From CAZYVD01 sp964651045 (GTDB lineage: Bacteria > Zhuqueibacterota > QNDG01 > DSAB01), in NCBI GenBank assembly GCA_964651045.1, contig CAZYVD010000039.1, positions 1-24,680 on the forward strand: 24,680 nt of DNA, given 5' to 3'. A model generated the notes under the pieces. The model ran no database searches. It was not told the DNA's origin and worked only from the letters and a program-made list of their open reading frames with translations. Shown here piece after piece: positions 7,584 to 16,261 of the stretch. The stretch's first letter is position 1, and the number at the start of each line of letters is the position of its first letter. The translations under genes were made by a program, and so were the position numbers.

Positions 7584-8964
7584 AGGTCTCTCCCGAAAAA
7601 TTTTTCCTCCTAAATTTATTCCAGAAATAGTATACAGGCACACCGGCAATCATTATCCCGATACCAGCAAAAGACTCTACAGGCTTCTCAAACAGGGTAT
7701 TGATGAGAATGCCGGACAATGTCAATATATAAATCATAGGAATTAAGGGATATCCCCATGTCTTATAAGATCCTTCCCTCTCTGGATATTTCCTGCGAAG
7801 AGTGAAAATTGCTGCTGCTCCTGCAATCCAAAAAAGTATGGAAATAAATATTACAAATGTTATTAACTGCTCAAATGTGCCGCTTAGTGCAAGTATAGAC
7901 GACCATACGGCCTGTGCAATTATTGCAAATCCGGGAGTCCTGAAACGTGGATGAACTTCTGCAGCCTTTTTGAAAAACAGTCTGTCCTTTGCCATTGCAT
8001 AGTAAACTCTTGGAGCTGCCAGAATCGAGCCGTTAAGAGTCCCAAAAATAGAAATTAAAACCACTATAGATATTAAGGCTCCAGATGTTGTACCAAAAAG
8101 CACACTGACTGCCTTTTCTGCAACTCTTATCTCCCCTGCCATCTCATTAACTGGAAGAGCGTAGAGGTAGACAATATTTATCAGTGCATAGAGGAACAGA
8201 ATTGCTGTTATTCCAATTATGAGAGCAAAGGGAAGATTCCGTCTTGGATTTTTTATCTCTCCTGCCACAAAATTCAAATTGTTCCATCCATCGAATGCCC
8301 ATGTTACAGAAATCAGTGCCACACCAAAACCTGCAAGGAGCCTGCCGAAACTCACGCCTTCAGGATTGATGTTTAACGCAAAAGAGCCGCCTCTACCCAG
8401 GGTCAGGCCCAGAAAAACGAGTGCTAGCAAAGCACCAATCTTGATCACTGTGACTATATTGAGAAGCGTCTTGCCAAGAACAAGACCGAGATAGTTCACA
8501 AGCGAAAGCACCAAAATAATACCCACTGCTACTAACTGGCCAACCGATATCCCAATATGGATGTATTGATTAAAGAGATGAATTTCTGTAGAAACCATAT
8601 CAGACATTGAGGGCAAAAAAATGCCGAGGTACTCTGAAAATGCAACAGAGAGCGCTGCTATGCTTCCAGTCATGTATATGAGAAATGTTATCCATCCAAA
8701 AAGAAATCCGATTAGAGGACCGTATGCTTCTTTTAGATAAACATACTGTCCACCAGCTTCAGGAAACAACACCCCAAGCTCAGAATATGTGAGCGCTCCT
8801 GTCAGTGTTATGAGCCCTCCTCCGATCCATGCTAGTAAAATCCAGCCTGGAGATGGTATGTAGGTTGCCATTATGCCTGTTGTGAGAAATATCCCTGAAC
8901 CTATAACATTTCCAACAACAACCATTGTTGAATCAAACAGGCCCAGCTTTCTAGCAAGTTCCAT
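7570..8964 (-). CDS. APC-family amino acid permease
   Basis: The product is a 464-aa inner-membrane transporter with about 12 hydrophobic segments. The N-terminus carries the APC signature VVGNVIGSGIFLTTG, and later segments include TWAFDGWNNLNFVAGEIKNP and AAPRVYYAMAKDRLFF. Both are typical of the LAT/SteT-like branch of the APC superfamily, which moves neutral amino acids by exchange or symport. The start ATG 8964 has only a weak purine-rich upstream sequence. It lies 21 bp after the MEMO-like gene, and its 3' end overlaps the PLP enzyme gene by 14 bp. The likely cargo is the amino acid consumed by that enzyme, as inferred from the overlap. No accessory heavy chain or binding protein is encoded nearby. 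Confidence 0.9.
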   Translation of the reverse strand: MELARKLGLFDSTMVVVGNVIGSGIFLTTGIMATYIPSPGWILLAWIGGGLITLTGALTYSELGVLFPEAGGQYVYLKEAYGPLIGFLFGWITFLIYMTGSIAALSVAFSEYLGIFLPSMSDMVSTEIHLFNQYIHIGISVGQLVAVGIILVLSLVNYLGLVLGKTLLNIVTVIKIGALLALVFLGLTLGRGGSFALNINPEGVSFGRLLAGFGVALISVTWAFDGWNNLNFVAGEIKNPRRNLPFALIIGITAILFLYALINIVYLYALPVNEMAGEIRVAEKAVSVLFGTTSGALISIVVLISIFGTLNGSILAAPRVYYAMAKDRLFFKKAAEVHPRFRTPGFAIIAQAVWSSILALSGTFEQLITFVIFISILFWIAGAAAIFTLRRKYPEREGSYKTWGYPLIPMIYILTLSGILINTLFEKPVESFAGIGIMIAGVPVYYFWNKFRRKNFSGETYDRD

Positions 8965-8985
8965 TCCACGCCCAATCTCTTTAAA

Positions 8986-10137
8986 CTATTTAAACCCAAC
9001 TGCCATATAGGTTACAAAATGATGAAGGTTGGCATCTCCTGTCAAACCAAGACCATGTTCTGCAAGAGGAAGCCATGGATCCGACAGACTCGAGCCGTAA
9101 CGTAAAAAGTAACCCTCAAGCTCTCTTTGTTCAATTCTATTTACAAGACGAGCTGCAAAACACGATGCAAAAACAACAGAGAAGCGGCCACACCACGTGA
9201 TTTTATAATGTGATATATCTTTCTCATCTACAAGATGACTAAATAAAGTGTGGAGTTTTGTAAGATTTATCTCTCCTGTCAGATAACTTTTGATTAATAG
9301 ATTATCGAGCCATGTTGCCTTTTTGTAACCCTCAGCATCACAGCCAAATGGATGGTAATCGTAATAACTCCATCCATAATCACCGTAGTGCTGTCCGTCT
9401 GTAGAACATAGGATTGCAATATCTTGTCCCAGAGTCCAATTTCTTTCCTGAACTATCTTAGAAACAACATTAACCAGTTCAGAGCTGAGCCTCTCTATCT
9501 CTTTCCAATCCATGTATGGAATAAAAATCGGCACAATCTCGACATCACGGTTGTAATACTGCATAAATGGGATCAGCGCCTCAAGCGAATGCTCGGTCTC
9601 TACAAGAGTGCTGTTTATTGTATAACAATCCTCTAAAAGCCTTTCAATGATCTTGTTCCTAACCTCTGAGACCCTGACGTTTCCATAGGGCCCATGCCAC
9701 CATTTAAAATCTCCAAATATCAATCTGTTTCTTATTCCAAAAGTTTCGGACCAGTGTGCATTGCCTATCACTATTATTCTTTTTGCCTTTATGTAACGCT
9801 GCACATGATCATAGACCCTCGCAGCAAGCATATAATCATCATGGGGACAGATTCCAAAAATAAAGTGGGTATCATCAGAGAAGTGGAATCTATTCTTGTT
9901 TTTTAATATTTCATCTCTCCCAAGACTCTCACATAGAGCTCCAATAAAATCCATCTGTACTGCCCTGTGTGGAAAGCCAACGGTATCTACAAGACCCCTC
10001 ACTCCTTTTGAAGAAGGAACTGTTATACGGCTGAGAACTCTCTCCATTGGAATCTGGCAGAATAATCTGGATAAAAAGAGAGGAAGGAGCAGCAATGCAA
10101 TCATCAAAACAAGACTGACTCTCTTACAACAACACAT
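8986..10137 (-). CDS. Exported MEMO-family (AmmeMemoRadiSam system protein B-like) protein
   Basis: This 383-aa protein belongs to the MEMO family (PF01875 type), related in fold to LigB-class dioxygenases. Conserved elements are ICPHDDYM (His99, usually PHAGY), VIGNAHWSETFGI (His128), VETEHSLEALIPFMQ (His183), and STDGQHYGDYG (His250), where the family's usual SSDFCHWG motif has lost its Cys to Gln249. The N-terminus MCCCKRVSLVLMIALLLLPL followed by FLSRLFC is a signal peptide or anchor, unusual because family members are normally cytosolic. ATG 10137 has GGAGG 8 nt upstream; an in-frame ATG at 10176 lacks such a site. It lies between the exported M14 A gene (76-bp gap) and the permease gene (21-bp gap). 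No radical-SAM or AMMECR1 partner is present. Biochemical role unknown. Confidence 0.8.
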   Translation of the reverse strand: MCCCKRVSLVLMIALLLLPLFLSRLFCQIPMERVLSRITVPSSKGVRGLVDTVGFPHRAVQMDFIGALCESLGRDEILKNKNRFHFSDDTHFIFGICPHDDYMLAARVYDHVQRYIKAKRIIVIGNAHWSETFGIRNRLIFGDFKWWHGPYGNVRVSEVRNKIIERLLEDCYTINSTLVETEHSLEALIPFMQYYNRDVEIVPIFIPYMDWKEIERLSSELVNVVSKIVQERNWTLGQDIAILCSTDGQHYGDYGWSYYDYHPFGCDAEGYKKATWLDNLLIKSYLTGEINLTKLHTLFSHLVDEKDISHYKITWCGRFSVVFASCFAARLVNRIEQRELEGYFLRYGSSLSDPWLPLAEHGLGLTGDANLHHFVTYMAVGFK

Positions 10138-10201
10138 TGCGATTCCTCCAGCTTTTAGAATCATTAAAATCACCATTCAGAAAAAGTAGTAATCAAAGAA
10201 T

Positions 10202-10230
10202 GAGCCTTTCTGCTTATTTCTCAAAGGCTC
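10202..10230 (-). other. Hairpin at the end of the M14 A gene
   Basis: GAGCCTTT (10202-10209) and AAAGGCTC (10223-10230) form a perfect 8-bp inverted repeat with a 13-nt loop. It overlaps the TAA stop codon of M14 A (10216-10214). On the minus strand it is followed by a mixed T-rich tract (ATTCTTTGATTACTACTTTTT) rather than a clean T-run. It could act as a partial terminator or an mRNA-end stabiliser separating the hydrolase operon from the MEMO/permease genes. Confidence 0.4.
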
Positions 10231-12817
10231 CATAGTATATTGAGTTGAACAGAAGCTTGAATGTCCCGTGAGTCTGAGCCCTGTGCTGAACAGGAAAACC
10301 AAGAAGAATCACCTTGCCCCCTCCAACCCTGAAAACAACCACTGCAGGTCTATTTGACAGATATTTCTCTCCTATCAGCCATCCACTCTTAAGGATATTC
10401 TCTTCATGGTATCGAACAGGTATAGACACTCCATCTTTAAACTCTCCAGCCCAGACATCCAGAACAGGGCTGTTCCGAAATAATGCCAGCCCGTGTGGTT
10501 CCATTCCATATCCAATGGGATGAGATATGTCTATCGATATTTTCAGGGTTGAACCTGGACAGAAAAACTCCTTGGAATCAACATTTGAAACCGCATTTCT
10601 CAAAGGAAGATTAAACACCTTCTGGGCAAAATCATACGATATATTAAGACAGATCAGTGTGCCCCCCTTTTTAACAAAATCTCTGAGATTCTTTATGCCC
10701 CCATCCCCTATGCCTCCCCTATATTCGGGTGGAACCTTCCTGGAACTGTCGCCAATCACTATACGACGATAACTGTCACTCGGAATAATAACTACATCAT
10801 ATCTGTCAACAAACCTATTATCTTTGATATCCTTATTGTGTAGAATAGAGACCGGGAACTCAAACTCCTGCAGAAGCCAGTGTGTCCATCCCGCATCCAT
10901 GCTTCCACCTGCATACCGTCTGTAGACTCCCAGCCGCGGCTTTTTCAGCTTCACCTTTTTAACATTTAAATCTTCATCAATAGAATAAAATGACAAACCG
11001 AGCCGTCTTGCCAATTCTTGAATTTTTTGTCTTAAATTACTGCCTCCCTGTATGATCATGGTCCCACAGGGCATATATCTGTCTTGATAATTAAAACCCT
11101 CTTCTGTCCAGTAAATATCAACATCTTCTGCTGATAACAGTCTGTTCAAGGCTATGAAGCTGTCATTAAATCTGTGCTCCAAGAGATAAACATTTCCCCC
11201 TGTACCAATGATTCTCCCCTCTGGTGTTTTAACATCATCCACTACTCTTGTAAGGGAAATATTGCAAATAGGCCTATTTATAGGGATAGCCTCAACACCC
11301 ATGTGCTCACTCACAGAATATCCTGCAAGATCATAGGGGTGCAGCGGCTGGCCGGATACATGACTCCTAGTCCAGTAGTTATCAGGATAGTTTACCTGTT
11401 CCAGGTATGATACAATGAATGACCTCATGGGCTGGCTGCAGAGTATCACAAAACTGCCTTCTGAAAATTCTCTCCAACCCATTCTGTAAGACCTGTCGAG
11501 GCGGTGTATCTCCACCCCATTCATCTGAAATATTTTAACCAGTTTCACTGCCGTTAAAAAATCGTGCTGATTTCTGGGAATTATGAATGCATAAGGAGCC
11601 TCCCTCTCTCCTTTTTGTATGTTCTCCTCTGCCTTTCTTATCATGTTCCTGAGAAGGGTTTCCCTGTACCTTGCGCCAAGCTCAAGAACGGCCTTTGAAG
11701 CGATTATCTGCTGTTCGACAATATCTCTCAGTCTCCACCACCCACCTTCCCACAATCTCGGCATAGTCATCTGTGGCTTGTATTCAGGTCTGCCTCGTGT
11801 TCCACTGAGCTGATCAGGTAAAATATAGACTGGATCTGCCCAGTCACAACTCGCAGATTCTGTCAGCATGCCGGCTATATTATGATAGTTTGTTGCCATA
11901 TGAAAAGAGGCCTGCCACCAACCTGTAAATGGAGCTCCTGTCTCAAATCCACTCTTCCCCTTACTCTCGAGCGCAATTGCCATATGCGAACCATATAGTT
12001 GATGTTCTCTCCAGATCAAAGGAATAACATTAGGATGAATGGGATCATAATATGGGGGAATATAGAACCTTGCTCCTGAACTTCCAAAATGATGATGATC
12101 AACATAGGATTGAGGTATCCAGTCCCTGTAAACAATCTTTGCAAAGTATTGTGATTCCTTTTGAGTAAGTTGATATGCATCACGATTGTTATCGTGTCCT
12201 GTATAGAAATGATACAGATAGGGCAGCCTGGTATTATCATATTTTGTTCCCTTGTATTTATAATACCAGTCTGTTACCATAATCTCACCATCCGGATTGA
12301 AACAGGGAAACATAAGAAAGATTGTATTTTCAAGGATCATTTTTATGACAGGATCGTCACTTGTAACGAGTTCATACGCTAACTCTGGAGTACATTGAGT
12401 TCCACCTACCTCAGTGGCGTGAAGCGAATATGTCTGAACAGAGACATATCTTGCTTTTTGAATCAACCTTTCGACTTCCTTTTCCGATAACCCTCTCGGA
12501 TCTGCTATCTTTTTATTCATCTCTCTATACATTTCCAGATTCTTTAAATTCTCTGGAGACGAAAAAATTGCCAGAATAAACGGATTGCCTAGTGTTGTCT
12601 TTCCTAAGCATCTAACCTCTATCCGATCGGATCTTTTGTCCAGTATATCGAAATATTCGACAATTTTGTCCCATCTTGCGAGTCTTCCATCATCACCCAT
12701 TCTAAAACCAAAAAACTCTTCAGGAGTCGGTATGTTCTGTGTGCCGAGCAGTATCGACGATAAAACAAAAGTTGTAATAACAAAAAACAGCAATCCTAAA
12801 TTTTTCTTTCTCTTCAT
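10214..12817 (-). CDS. Exported M14 zinc carboxypeptidase A with C-terminal GATase1-like domain
   Basis: This 867-aa exported metallopeptidase should remove C-terminal residues from peptides outside the inner membrane. A signal peptide spans about residues 1-26. The M14 domain (about 45-385) has the zinc motif YSLHATE (His133, Glu136), the carboxylate-binding GHDNNRD (Asn211-Arg212), a third zinc His in DHHHF (241-243) and the general base in MLTESA (Glu320). A middle region is followed by a C-terminal Rossmann-like domain (from about 625 to the end) resembling GATase1-like/ThuA folds. It has GGTLIC but no G-x-C-x-G nucleophile elbow, so it is probably non-catalytic. The start has AAAGGAG upstream, inside the end of the DUF4932 gene 2 bp away, so translation is probably coupled. 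It is the most diverged of three M14 paralogues here. Confidence 0.85.
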   Translation of the reverse strand: MKRKKNLGLLFFVITTFVLSSILLGTQNIPTPEEFFGFRMGDDGRLARWDKIVEYFDILDKRSDRIEVRCLGKTTLGNPFILAIFSSPENLKNLEMYREMNKKIADPRGLSEKEVERLIQKARYVSVQTYSLHATEVGGTQCTPELAYELVTSDDPVIKMILENTIFLMFPCFNPDGEIMVTDWYYKYKGTKYDNTRLPYLYHFYTGHDNNRDAYQLTQKESQYFAKIVYRDWIPQSYVDHHHFGSSGARFYIPPYYDPIHPNVIPLIWREHQLYGSHMAIALESKGKSGFETGAPFTGWWQASFHMATNYHNIAGMLTESASCDWADPVYILPDQLSGTRGRPEYKPQMTMPRLWEGGWWRLRDIVEQQIIASKAVLELGARYRETLLRNMIRKAEENIQKGEREAPYAFIIPRNQHDFLTAVKLVKIFQMNGVEIHRLDRSYRMGWREFSEGSFVILCSQPMRSFIVSYLEQVNYPDNYWTRSHVSGQPLHPYDLAGYSVSEHMGVEAIPINRPICNISLTRVVDDVKTPEGRIIGTGGNVYLLEHRFNDSFIALNRLLSAEDVDIYWTEEGFNYQDRYMPCGTMIIQGGSNLRQKIQELARRLGLSFYSIDEDLNVKKVKLKKPRLGVYRRYAGGSMDAGWTHWLLQEFEFPVSILHNKDIKDNRFVDRYDVVIIPSDSYRRIVIGDSSRKVPPEYRGGIGDGGIKNLRDFVKKGGTLICLNISYDFAQKVFNLPLRNAVSNVDSKEFFCPGSTLKISIDISHPIGYGMEPHGLALFRNSPVLDVWAGEFKDGVSIPVRYHEENILKSGWLIGEKYLSNRPAVVVFRVGGGKVILLGFPVQHRAQTHGTFKLLFNSIYYGAFEK

Positions 12818-12819
12818 TT

Positions 12820-14316
12820 TTACTTCTCCTTTCGAGTCTTAAATCTTACCAGCACAGGGGTAAGTGGAATCCCCTTTCTTGATTTAAAACCCTTAAATGC
12901 CTGACTGTTGAGACCGAACTCATACAGACAGTCTGGTTTAAGCCTAACCTTCATATTGAATCTGGTTCCAGAATTGTCATACCACGGTTTGCCAACAACA
13001 TCTGGAAAATTTTTGCCGGTCGTAACAACCGACCACGAGTGATCCATCATGGGCTGGTCAAATGTAATCGAAATTTTTTCGATGTTTGGGTCCACATCAT
13101 CTGCTCCGTTTGGAGGAAACATCGAAACAACTTTCGGAGCAGGTCCCCCGGCATCTATAGCCGCCTCGATCGACCGCTTCTTCTCCTTGATTCTCTCCCC
13201 CACATCCTTAGAATAATCGTTGAAAAAAGCAACAATCCTCGGGAAAAACGAATCCAGATCAACATACCTTTCCCTCTGATCCTCATACTCTCCGAGCAGA
13301 TCAGAAAAGTCCCTTATCCAGAAAAATGATCTCCTTTCGTTATATTCTATGTTTTTCTCGGCAGCATCTCTGCCCTCAATATCATTCAGATAACGAACAA
13401 CACACGCCCTGACAAGAGATTCATAGATCATTGTTTTCCAGTTTGAATAGGCCTGCCTCTTCATCTCATTAGAAACATATTTGAATATCTTTTTGCCACT
13501 ACTCTTAAGCTCATCCTGGTGTTTATCGACCAGCGGATTTGTGTATGAATGACAAAATTCATGAACAACTGTCTCAATTACATCTTTTCGAAAAATAGGC
13601 AGCCCCTTCTCATCCATATACCAGACTCCAAGCACCGAAAAAAACTGCTGCTCTCCATTTGGATAGACAACTCTGCAACCATAGCAATTCCCACCATTTA
13701 GTATTCCAACAATTATTGAAAATTTCCTTCCAGCATTAGAGTTGAAAAAACGGCCAAACCACTCAAGATGGCTGCTGTTTTCAATTATGCTGCTCATCCT
13801 GAGAGATGCAGTATCATATAAATCCTTATGGTTCTGGAAAAATGAGAGAAAATCGCTCTCCTTGCAAAACTTTCTACAAAGAGCAACAAATTTACGAACG
13901 AGCTCAATGTTCCATCTATCATCCAGCTCTTCAGGAAGAGGATTCCATACTCCGATCGGCTCAAGATCTGGCGGAGGTGATAGATGTACGGCAAGATCCA
14001 TCGGTGCATTATAACCGATTCCGTGGGCACTGCGAAGCCTTTGAGCAAATCTTACAGCCTCATGATCTTTAAATCTCTTAAAGTATTCATCCACATCTGC
14101 AGCATAGGTCTTTAACCTGCATTTGTTGTACTCATCGTTTCCTGCGAGACGAAAAATGATGCAAAGAAGTTCTGTCCGTGGATCAACTCTTACACCAACC
14201 GAAGGCCTGAGGCCGTTCCCTTCTCTTATTGCAGCCTCAATCTTACCCTGCCTGCAGAAGTTTGAAATTGCAACTAAAAATAGTATTGCCACCAGGATTT
14301 TAAATCTTATTCTCAT
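12820..14316 (-). CDS. Exported DUF4932-like HExxH metalloprotease with C-terminal Ig-like domain
   Basis: The product is a 498-aa probable zinc protease. The N-terminus (RFKILVAILFLVAISNFC) is an export signal without a canonical lipobox. The central region (about 40-380) contains VVHEFCHSYTNP, an HExxH motif at 252-256, and downstream MIYESLVRA, where Glu299 could be the third (gluzincin-type) zinc ligand. This arrangement matches DUF4932 proteins as I know them. Residues about 393-494 form a Big_5-like Ig domain starting KVVSMFPPNGADDVDP and containing ITFDQPM. ATG 14316 with GGAGG 8 nt upstream is preferred over the in-frame ATG at 14361, which would start inside the GGT-like stop region. 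It lies between the GGT-like gene (44 bp) and M14 A (2 bp). Substrate unknown, but the context says protein or peptide. Confidence 0.75.
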   Translation of the reverse strand: MRIRFKILVAILFLVAISNFCRQGKIEAAIREGNGLRPSVGVRVDPRTELLCIIFRLAGNDEYNKCRLKTYAADVDEYFKRFKDHEAVRFAQRLRSAHGIGYNAPMDLAVHLSPPPDLEPIGVWNPLPEELDDRWNIELVRKFVALCRKFCKESDFLSFFQNHKDLYDTASLRMSSIIENSSHLEWFGRFFNSNAGRKFSIIVGILNGGNCYGCRVVYPNGEQQFFSVLGVWYMDEKGLPIFRKDVIETVVHEFCHSYTNPLVDKHQDELKSSGKKIFKYVSNEMKRQAYSNWKTMIYESLVRACVVRYLNDIEGRDAAEKNIEYNERRSFFWIRDFSDLLGEYEDQRERYVDLDSFFPRIVAFFNDYSKDVGERIKEKKRSIEAAIDAGGPAPKVVSMFPPNGADDVDPNIEKISITFDQPMMDHSWSVVTTGKNFPDVVGKPWYDNSGTRFNMKVRLKPDCLYEFGLNSQAFKGFKSRKGIPLTPVLVRFKTRKEK

Positions 14317-14360
14317 TTCAAAATCCTCCAGATTTTTCCAATATAAAATCCTCCTCCTCA

Positions 14361-16238
14361 CTACCAGGCAATACCATAATCATCACCATAGTCACTCGAT
14401 CCTCCCCACATCGTTCTATGCTCATGGTCAAAATAGATTGCATTGATAGGACCCGATGTCTTTGGCCTGAAATTTAATCTATATCCCATCCTCCTTAGTT
14501 GGTCACGCACCCACTGAGGAACCGAATCCTGAAGTGTCAATCTGCCTGGTGCTGCTACGTGTTTCCCAAACGAACTGTGCATCTGATAACTCACTATGTT
14601 TGCAGCCTCGCATGCCTGCTGAACATTCATTCCAAACTCGACTATATTAAGAAAAAATTGAAGAAGATTCTGATCCTGTGTGTCGCCTCCCTGAACAGCA
14701 AAAGAGAGGAACGGCTTGCCATCCTTTAATGCGATTCCTGGAGTAAGAGTTGCTCTTGGCCTCTTTCCCGGAGCAATTACATTGTATGGATTTTCAGATT
14801 CATAAAGCACAAAACTCTGAGCACGCTGGCTCATTCCTATGCCGGTTCTTCCTGCAATACATGCAGGAATCCAGCCTCCACTCGGCGTCACAGATACAAC
14901 CCATCCCTCCTCGTCAGCTGCCTGTATCGAGGTCGTGCCCCTCTGAAAAACCTCTTCATGTTCTGCAAAACTCTTTTTGTCCCACCTATCACCACTCCCC
15001 ACTCCTGCTTCTGACCACTGGTTAATGAGATTAAGATAGGGGTTTGTTTTTCCCTCATATGGATATGGATCTCCGGGTTTGACATCAGGATCATTCTGTT
15101 CTGTATTTATTAATTTAATCCGCTCCTTGGCATACTCCTTTGAAAGCAGTCCTTTAATCGGCTCTTCAGGCGGAAAGTAAGGATCACCATAATAAAAATC
15201 CCTGTCTGCATATGCAAGATTCATTACCTGATAGAGTGTATGAATGTAACGTGCACTGTTGTATCCCATGGATTTCAGATCAAAATTTTCGAGCATGTTG
15301 AGCATCTGAAGCATCACAGGTCCCTGAACCCAGCAGGTCAGCTTATATACCTCGATGCCCTTATATGTCGTCATCACAGGTTCTTCTAAATATACCTTCC
15401 AGTTTTTAAGATCCCTTTTTGTGATAAGGCCTCCCTGCTCCTGACATCCTCTAACAAACTCATCTGCAATATCACCTCTGTAAAATCTATCGTATGCAGC
15501 ATAAATCGCCTCTTTTCTGCTCTTTCCCTGTGAAAGAGCCTTCTGTTCTGCCTCGACCAGTTTTTTGAGCGTTTCTAAAAGATCTTTCTGTCTGAAGACC
15601 TCACCTACATGTGGAGCCTCATGTTTTTCGCCAAGATGGGGAAGAAAGACCTTCTTCGAATAGGGCCACTTCTTTATCCTTTCTTTTGATGCCTCTACAC
15701 TACGAACAAACCCTCTCTCTACAGGATACCCCTCTGCCATTTCCATTGCAGGCTGCAGAACATCCTTCAGGCTCATTGTACCAAATTCTGCAAGCATTGT
15801 CAACAGTCCTCCCGGAGTGCCGGGTGTTACTGCTGCAAGGGGTCCATACTCTGGAGGATACTTCATTCCCTTTTTCTTGAAAAACTCTGGAGTTGCACCA
15901 GTAGGAGCAACTCCAAGAGCATTAATGCCGATTACCTTCTTTGTGTAAGGATTGTAAATCAGCGCCTGTGTCTCGCCACCCCAGCTAAGAACATCCCACA
16001 TAGTGCAGACTGCAGCAAGCATTGCACATGCAGCATCTACAGCGTTGCCGCCCATTTCAAAAATCCTTGCACCAGCAGCCGCACCCAATGGTTTACCTGT
16101 TATGGCAACCCAATGTTTTCCAAAGAGAATTGGTTTGTCTGTATTCTGAGCATTTGAGAAACAAAAAATGCTTGAAACAAAAAGGATCAATAAAACCATT
16201 CCGAACCTTGTCGATAAGATTTTTCTAATCATATTCAT
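14361..16238 (-). CDS. Exported gamma-glutamyltransferase-family Ntn hydrolase with atypical substrate residues
   Basis: This 625-aa autoprocessing N-terminal-nucleophile hydrolase has a signal peptide (about 1-30, ending FCFSNA-Q). The large-subunit part has the family blocks GGNAVDAACAML (63-74) and VTPGTPGGL. The cleavage site is FQRG/TTSIQAADEEG, with the predicted nucleophile Thr435. In the small subunit, GKRPRATLTP replaces the classical GKRPLSSMSP, and VQGGDTQDQN stands where classical GGT has GSPGG. The segment WGGETQALIYN lacks the Arg that binds the gamma-glutamyl alpha-carboxylate in E. coli GGT. It is thus a GGT-fold amidase, perhaps YwrD-like, with uncertain substrate. ATG 16238 has GAGGAGG 8 nt upstream; an in-frame ATG at 16274 has no such site. 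It is 23 bp after M14 B, in the hydrolase operon. Confidence 0.85.
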   Translation of the reverse strand: MNMIRKILSTRFGMVLLILFVSSIFCFSNAQNTDKPILFGKHWVAITGKPLGAAAGARIFEMGGNAVDAACAMLAAVCTMWDVLSWGGETQALIYNPYTKKVIGINALGVAPTGATPEFFKKKGMKYPPEYGPLAAVTPGTPGGLLTMLAEFGTMSLKDVLQPAMEMAEGYPVERGFVRSVEASKERIKKWPYSKKVFLPHLGEKHEAPHVGEVFRQKDLLETLKKLVEAEQKALSQGKSRKEAIYAAYDRFYRGDIADEFVRGCQEQGGLITKRDLKNWKVYLEEPVMTTYKGIEVYKLTCWVQGPVMLQMLNMLENFDLKSMGYNSARYIHTLYQVMNLAYADRDFYYGDPYFPPEEPIKGLLSKEYAKERIKLINTEQNDPDVKPGDPYPYEGKTNPYLNLINQWSEAGVGSGDRWDKKSFAEHEEVFQRGTTSIQAADEEGWVVSVTPSGGWIPACIAGRTGIGMSQRAQSFVLYESENPYNVIAPGKRPRATLTPGIALKDGKPFLSFAVQGGDTQDQNLLQFFLNIVEFGMNVQQACEAANIVSYQMHSSFGKHVAAPGRLTLQDSVPQWVRDQLRRMGYRLNFRPKTSGPINAIYFDHEHRTMWGGSSDYGDDYGIAW

Positions 16239-16261
16239 TACTAAATCCTCCTCATAAAATA

